A stretch of 64,000 nt of DNA from contig CM051460.1 in assembly GCA_028095005.1 (NCBI GenBank), positions 157,103,461-157,167,460 of the forward strand, given 5' to 3'. This DNA comes from Rhynchospora pubera. Lineage: Eukaryota; Streptophyta; Magnoliopsida; Poales; Cyperaceae. The notes under the pieces are model-generated. The model did no database searches, was not told where the DNA came from, and saw only the letters and a list, made by a program, of their open reading frames with translations. The position numbers and the translations under genes are program-made. Position 1 is the stretch's first letter, and the number at the start of each line of letters is the position of its first letter. Of this stretch, positions 59,815 to 64,000 are shown piece after piece.

Positions 59815-60536
59815 CTAAGTAATGAAAATGAAGAAGCAGATTAGAAAAAATAAGGAGATGCAAAAATGATCAGTGGCAAATTATTTCAAGCTTTATATAC
59901 TTAGCAGCATAGCTTCATGTAAGAATCTGTCGCCTGACAAATGATTCATTCTGTCAAATGTTTGAGCTTTTGTTATCACTTCTCAGCATTTTGTTTTGTG
60001 GGAACATATCCAAGAATGAAGAAAATAAATAGGAAATTCGTGGAACACAACTTTGAACTATTTGCAAAATTAACATCTTGAAAAATGCTGATATCCAACA
60101 ATGTGCAAATGGGTGCTTCTTTCGAATTAGACGCATGACATCATGTTTAGTTGACAAGGAAATGACACAAAATGAATTCATAGTGCTATCACAAAAATCC
60201 ATTTTTTTATAACTAATTTCCAATAACAGAATCAGACACCAAATAAAAGAGGGGAAAAAAATATCAAGAAAAATGCATTCTTTAAACCAATACTAATAAA
60301 TAATCTTCTAAATTATTTTTCCATCTTTAAGAAAATTCTCAATTAGTATGAGACCCAAAAAATTTGGATGCTCATTCAAAGCATTAACAATTGAGAAACC
60401 AAATCAACTTCTTCTTAGAAACAGAAGGATCAAAAGCAATGAAACAAAAGGATACAAAACCGGGATCGAAAAAGAAAGCAAGAAATCGAAAATGGAAATG
60501 AAGAAAATGCGAAAAAGAAAGCATCTTGTTAATTAC
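59815..60536 (-). other. Probable 5' UTR intron of the CCCH gene
   Basis: The minus strand shows GGAG|GTAATT at 60537/60536 and TTACTTAG|GGAGAG at 59815/59814, just 18 bp before the ATG. The 111-codon plus-strand frame at 60348-60683 overlaps this intron and 5' exon and is not supported. Confidence 0.55.
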
Positions 60537-60719
60537 CTCCCGCAAGGAGAAGAGACCCAATTCAACCATAGACCACGAACGCTCCTACGCACAGTATCTA
60601 TTTATGGGATTTACAACTCAGTGCAAAAATTTCTCTTCTGTTGTGTATTTTCCTATTTTCGTACCCTTTTCCTCACTCGCTGAATCGTCCAGCTCCGAAA
60701 CTAAATAAAGCAACAGCAG

Positions 60720-62700
60720 TTTCTGGAGTTAAAACCCCCTGGATTCAGTCTTTCCAAATGACCAAAATGCCCCTCTGAACTGCGCTCGGTGAATTTTGCG
60801 CTGTCAGTAGCGCCCGCGCACGCGCAGCTTCCGATCTGTGTACTGAGTTGCGTGGGGTTGGTTTGGTCATTTTACAGTTGGTGACCTGTGTTGACGAGGA
60901 GAAGTTTGGCGCTAACAGCCTCACGGGATCCGGTGGTTTCTTGTCTGGACTCGGTGCGTGACACACCATGTGATAAGACTTGAGTGGGCCCCGTTTCTCA
61001 TTGTCGCTAACTTTTGGAGCTCCTTTTTGCGTTTGTGGTTGTAGAGGAGGATCGCAGTTGTAGCTGATCACGGGATTAGCATGTGACTATGAGAGGGAGG
61101 TTAATTACGTTTTTGCTGCCTTTTGTCATAAGGAGCATGAGGTGGATTTTTGGACCGTTTGATTTGGATCGTATGGTCAGAAAGGACTTTGGTATCGGTT
61201 TATCCGTTTTAGATTGAACAAAACGGTTTGAACAGCGGAGTTTTGTAAATACCAGCAGAAACGAACCTGACAGAAGGTGAATACATAACAGATCATTTTT
61301 CTTTAAATATAGATGAATAGCATTCTGGGTAGCTCAATTTTAAGCAAGAGAACATGAAATTTCTGGTAATTTGTTTCCTCTTTTTAGTTGTTATTTATTA
61401 GAGAGAAAGGATCGGTCGGCTCTCGAAACATGTCAGAGCCGGAGAAAGATGGGTCCCGTATCTATTGAATGAAAGTCAATCCATCTGAACCGTTTGATTA
61501 ACCGGCTTGAGAGTTGGATCAACGAGTTCAACACTTATCAAACCCGTGACTGAGGACTGGGGTCCGACGGACTCATGTTTCGCAAAATCTGGAAGCAACT
61601 AATTTGATCAAAATATTTCATTTATTAGTCGGCACATGAAAATCATCTGAAAATAAAAGAGAGAGAAGAAAATAAATCATCCAGCAGTAATAGTAATATA
61701 GCCAGTGAAGATGGTAGCACAATTTAAATCAAGCAATTTAATTTTTTAGGAGATTAATTGCGTCTCCGGTGGTGGTGACTGTGAGTTAAGCTATGTATGG
61801 GTCCTACATATTAGTGACACGTACATAAAGCTCCATGCCTGTTACTGATACCAGAAAGCTTGGGTCATCTTCATTGGTGATGACTATTCAGTTGATGTAC
61901 TGAATTCAATCCATGGGCCCGGAAAGGCGAAAACCTATCAAGAAATGGTACTTATGGTAACTGCTTTGTGAAACCATTTTAGTTCTCAATTTCTCATGTT
62001 AGAATCTCATATGCAATGATGACACAGGAACCTATGAATAGTTGAGGTAGACATAACCAACATTATAATAAATCGAAACATATACAGATTTTCATATTTA
62101 GTACAAAATATTTCATGTATACAGTATGTTATTCCAGCCCATGATAGCAATAAGCTCCTGATAGAATAATCTGGTTTAAGTATCACTGGCAGCTAAATTA
62201 TTATTATATTATGATAATCTCACTCCATAAAATTGCTTTACATTTTACAACCTATGTGCTAGACTAGACTCCTGATAAATCTTCTACGTTGAGGTACAGG
62301 CCTTTTAGGCCTAAATCCTGTCAAAATGAAGCCCATCAAATAAAAAAGGAGTAGATTGAGCCAGTACAAAACCGCGGGACTGATATGGGGCATCCTACTG
62401 TTTTGACATCCCATGACATTCTATTGGACTTTAATGATTTTGGGCCTATATTGGTCACACAATAATTTATCATCTATTGATTATTAACGTATCAGGGCGG
62501 TATTTCCTACTGGTTTTAGTCTAACCTCACCTCATCGTGTTTTCCTTAGTATTCCCTACTCTTGGTACTTTTAAGGCAGGATGATTCTTTTGGCTAAACT
62601 AAATTTTTCAAAAATGACGCACTAAAAGTTAATATCCTTAAGTTGATTTATTAAGTGATACCTTTATTAATTCAAGTTTTTAAACAGTTTTTAATGATCT
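60720..62700. other. Spacer, no gene recognised
   Basis: GC content rises at about 60760-61060 next to the CCCH gene promoter, then falls. No gene or bounded element was identified. Confidence 0.5.
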
Positions 62701-62781
62701 GGTAAAATCTCCCCCTAATTTGCTTCCCTAAAATATATAAGAACTTAGAAAGCCATAAATAATATTAAGAATGCACACCTT

Positions 62782-62793
62782 GCTCTGATACCA
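62782..62793 (-). other. iMet primer binding site of the pararetrovirus fragment
   Basis: The minus strand reads TGGTATCAGAGC, the conserved minus-strand primer site of caulimovirids. The same 12-mer is also used by LTR retrotransposons, but no LTR ends are seen here. Confidence 0.75.
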
Positions 62794-62990
62794 GGTTGGA
62801 GGATCGATCAGAGGACTCTTCAAACTTCAGTTGGTTACTATGAACACGAGAAGAATGAAGAACACAAACACACAAGCGGAATTTTATTTATTTTAGAATA
62901 TGTTATAAGAGAGAAGTGGTGAGAGAGAAAGAGAAATTGAGAAGTGAAACTTGCTCGTTCTGAGCTTGTTTCGCAACTCTGAAAACAAAC

Positions 62991-62999
62991 TCTTATATA
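62991..62999 (-). promoter_or_regulatory. TATA box of the viral pregenomic promoter
   Basis: TATATAAGA on the minus strand, about 200 bp before the primer site, with an AATAAA-type signal about 100 bp downstream. Confidence 0.6.
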
Positions 63000-63257
63000 G
63001 AGACTCGGGATGGAATCTCAATTATCACACCGGGTGCTCATTGGGCCCCATCGTCATGTGATTAAAGGATTTCTACAAACCTTTGTCTCCCACTCAGCTA
63101 ATAATAATGCATCCACTAACCGAAAGTGGAGCGCACTAACATAATTTAGTGGGTATTCTGCCTACTTTATAAAAGAAAGCACACTAAAAGATAAATTAGT
63201 GGGTATCTTTCCCACCGAAAGTTGAACGGATGGTTATCAAACATGGGTCCACCACGT

Positions 63258-63290
63258 TCTAAAAATAAAAATAAAAATAAAAATAAGAAA
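63258..63290. repeat. (AAAAAT)n microsatellite
   Basis: A short run of AAAAAT units in the viral non-coding region. Confidence 0.8.
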
Positions 63291-63480
63291 AAGTCAGTGG
63301 TTTTCCGTAGATTACCACCAGACTAATTATTACTCCATATTTTGGAGCATTTTCTCCAGTTGTTTCTCCATTTGAGTAATCTGTTCAATTTGCTCCTTGT
63401 TTATCCAATATGCGTCCCCTGCTACGCAATCACAGTTTTTGTAAATACGCGTATATGAAATTTTTTTTCTATCATGAATT

Positions 63481-64000
63481 TTAATGATCTAACGTTATCC
63501 AAGGTGTTTCGCACTTGTAGTTCCTTGATTTGGTTTCTAATGTACCCATGTAGTTGGACTTCATTGAGAGGGCCTCCCCTGATTTCTGTATTATGGTGCA
63601 TGGCATGAATATTGGAGAGGCTATCACAGGGAAGTGGGCCTCTAGTCGTTCCTGTAAGGAATGGAGCTGCTTCTCTGGGACTTGCTTGTCTGCTAGTTCC
63701 TCCAGAACTGGACCTAGCTTGCCAATGAGATTTTCCTGCTCTGTTGTGAGACATTTGGCCTGAAGTGTATAGGTTGTTAAGCGAGAGAGTGTATCGGCTA
63801 ATGTGTTTAATCTTTCCTCGATATGCTCAAAATTTACATGTACTCCAGTACCTGTTACAAAATCAACAAATTTAATCCATCTTACCCTTGATGGTTTATT
63901 AGATGAAGTTTTATTATAGAAGCTAATAATAGCTTGACAATCTGTACGTAGGGTAATTTCGGATATATCCAAATAATGGATTTTCATTGCTGAGAGTGTT
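63481..64000 (-). pseudogene. Partial caulimovirid polyprotein: RNase H C-terminus
   Basis: The frame is open from the window edge to a stop at 63481. It includes RNase H motifs TDCQAIISFYNK, SRVRWIKFVDF and LADTLSRL, characteristic of the end of the caulimovirid reverse transcriptase-RNase H polyprotein. A Gln/Glu-rich tail follows. The upstream reverse transcriptase and protease, if present, lie beyond the window. The overlapping frame at 63754-63422 is a shadow. Confidence 0.8.

Larger units (their letters stand above)
62782..64000 (-). mobile_element. Endogenous pararetrovirus (Caulimoviridae) fragment: RNase H end, intergenic promoter and PBS
   Basis: Read on the minus strand from the window edge: the C-terminal RNase H part of a caulimovirid polyprotein (63987-63481), a non-coding region with a TATA box (62999-62991), an AATAAA-type signal (about 62892-62883) and the iMet primer site TGGTATCAGAGC (62793-62782). 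This is the layout found around the origin of reverse transcription in circular caulimovirid genomes. Sequence past the primer site shows no viral reading frame, so the insertion seems to stop close to it. It is an integrated, partial copy. The genus was not determined. Confidence 0.75.

Noticed and set aside
60348..60683. 111-codon plus-strand frame
   Set aside because: It overlaps the probable 5' UTR intron and exon of the CCCH gene on the other strand and is Lys-rich from A-rich DNA.
62782..62881. LTR retrotransposon 5' end next to the iMet primer site
   Set aside because: No TG...CA LTR ends or second LTR were found, while the adjoining RNase H frame and promoter order fit a caulimovirid.

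Overview
The window looks like nuclear DNA of a flowering plant, probably a dicot, although the species cannot be read from the sequence. The genes have GT-AG introns, long AT-rich spacers, plant-type protein families, plant LTR retrotransposons primed by tRNA-iMet or tRNA-Asp, dense MITEs and an integrated caulimovirid fragment.

Five protein families account for six host genes. Two are tandem, same-strand, three-exon polyol/monosaccharide transporter genes (10282-12532 and 18062-20781). A very small ER membrane protein gene, RAMP4/SERP1-like, lies on the minus strand (27245-28432). The GPI-anchor glycosyltransferase PIG-A/SETH2 is on the minus strand in eight exons (35675-38225). An mTERF9-type organelle protein is on the plus strand in five exons (49516-52234). 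A protein with CCCH zinc finger, OST-HTH and RRM domains is on the minus strand in seven coding exons (57143-59796). All exon joins were worked out by hand from frame, splice signals and family motifs. They are predictions, but every joined frame stays open.

Most of the rest is mobile DNA. From left to right: the 5' end of an Athila-like LTR element (1-1980); a 1.5 kb Mutator-type element with a 9-bp TSD (2537-4036); small MITEs with 3-bp TSDs; a hAT-like element carrying a nested Mutator-type MITE (6318-7382); a decayed tandem array (8240-9070); a second hAT-like element rich in CGTGTC (14002-15156); a long-TIR MITE (16101-16534); a foldback and a LINE tail near 22.2-23.1 kb; and a 6.25 kb MULE (28964-35215). 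The MULE has a matching 9-bp TSD, nine palindromic subterminal sites and an open transposase gene, and its left TIR is split by a younger 847-bp foldback element. Then come a tandem ~0.8 kb duplication (38934-40614), a truncated copia element (40835-42950), a gag-only copia element (43766-46474), two small hAT MITEs, a gag-only Ty3 element (53589-55211) and, at the right edge, the RNase H/intergenic part of an endogenous pararetrovirus (62782-64000).

The host genes are not an operon or cluster and work independently, apart from the duplicated transporter pair. The most noteworthy items are the apparently intact MULE placed between the RAMP4 promoter and the SETH2 3' end, and the two young gag-only LTR elements, each interrupted by one in-frame stop at a probable tryptophan codon. 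I saw no CRISPR array, rRNA or tRNA gene, and no convincing new multi-gene system.
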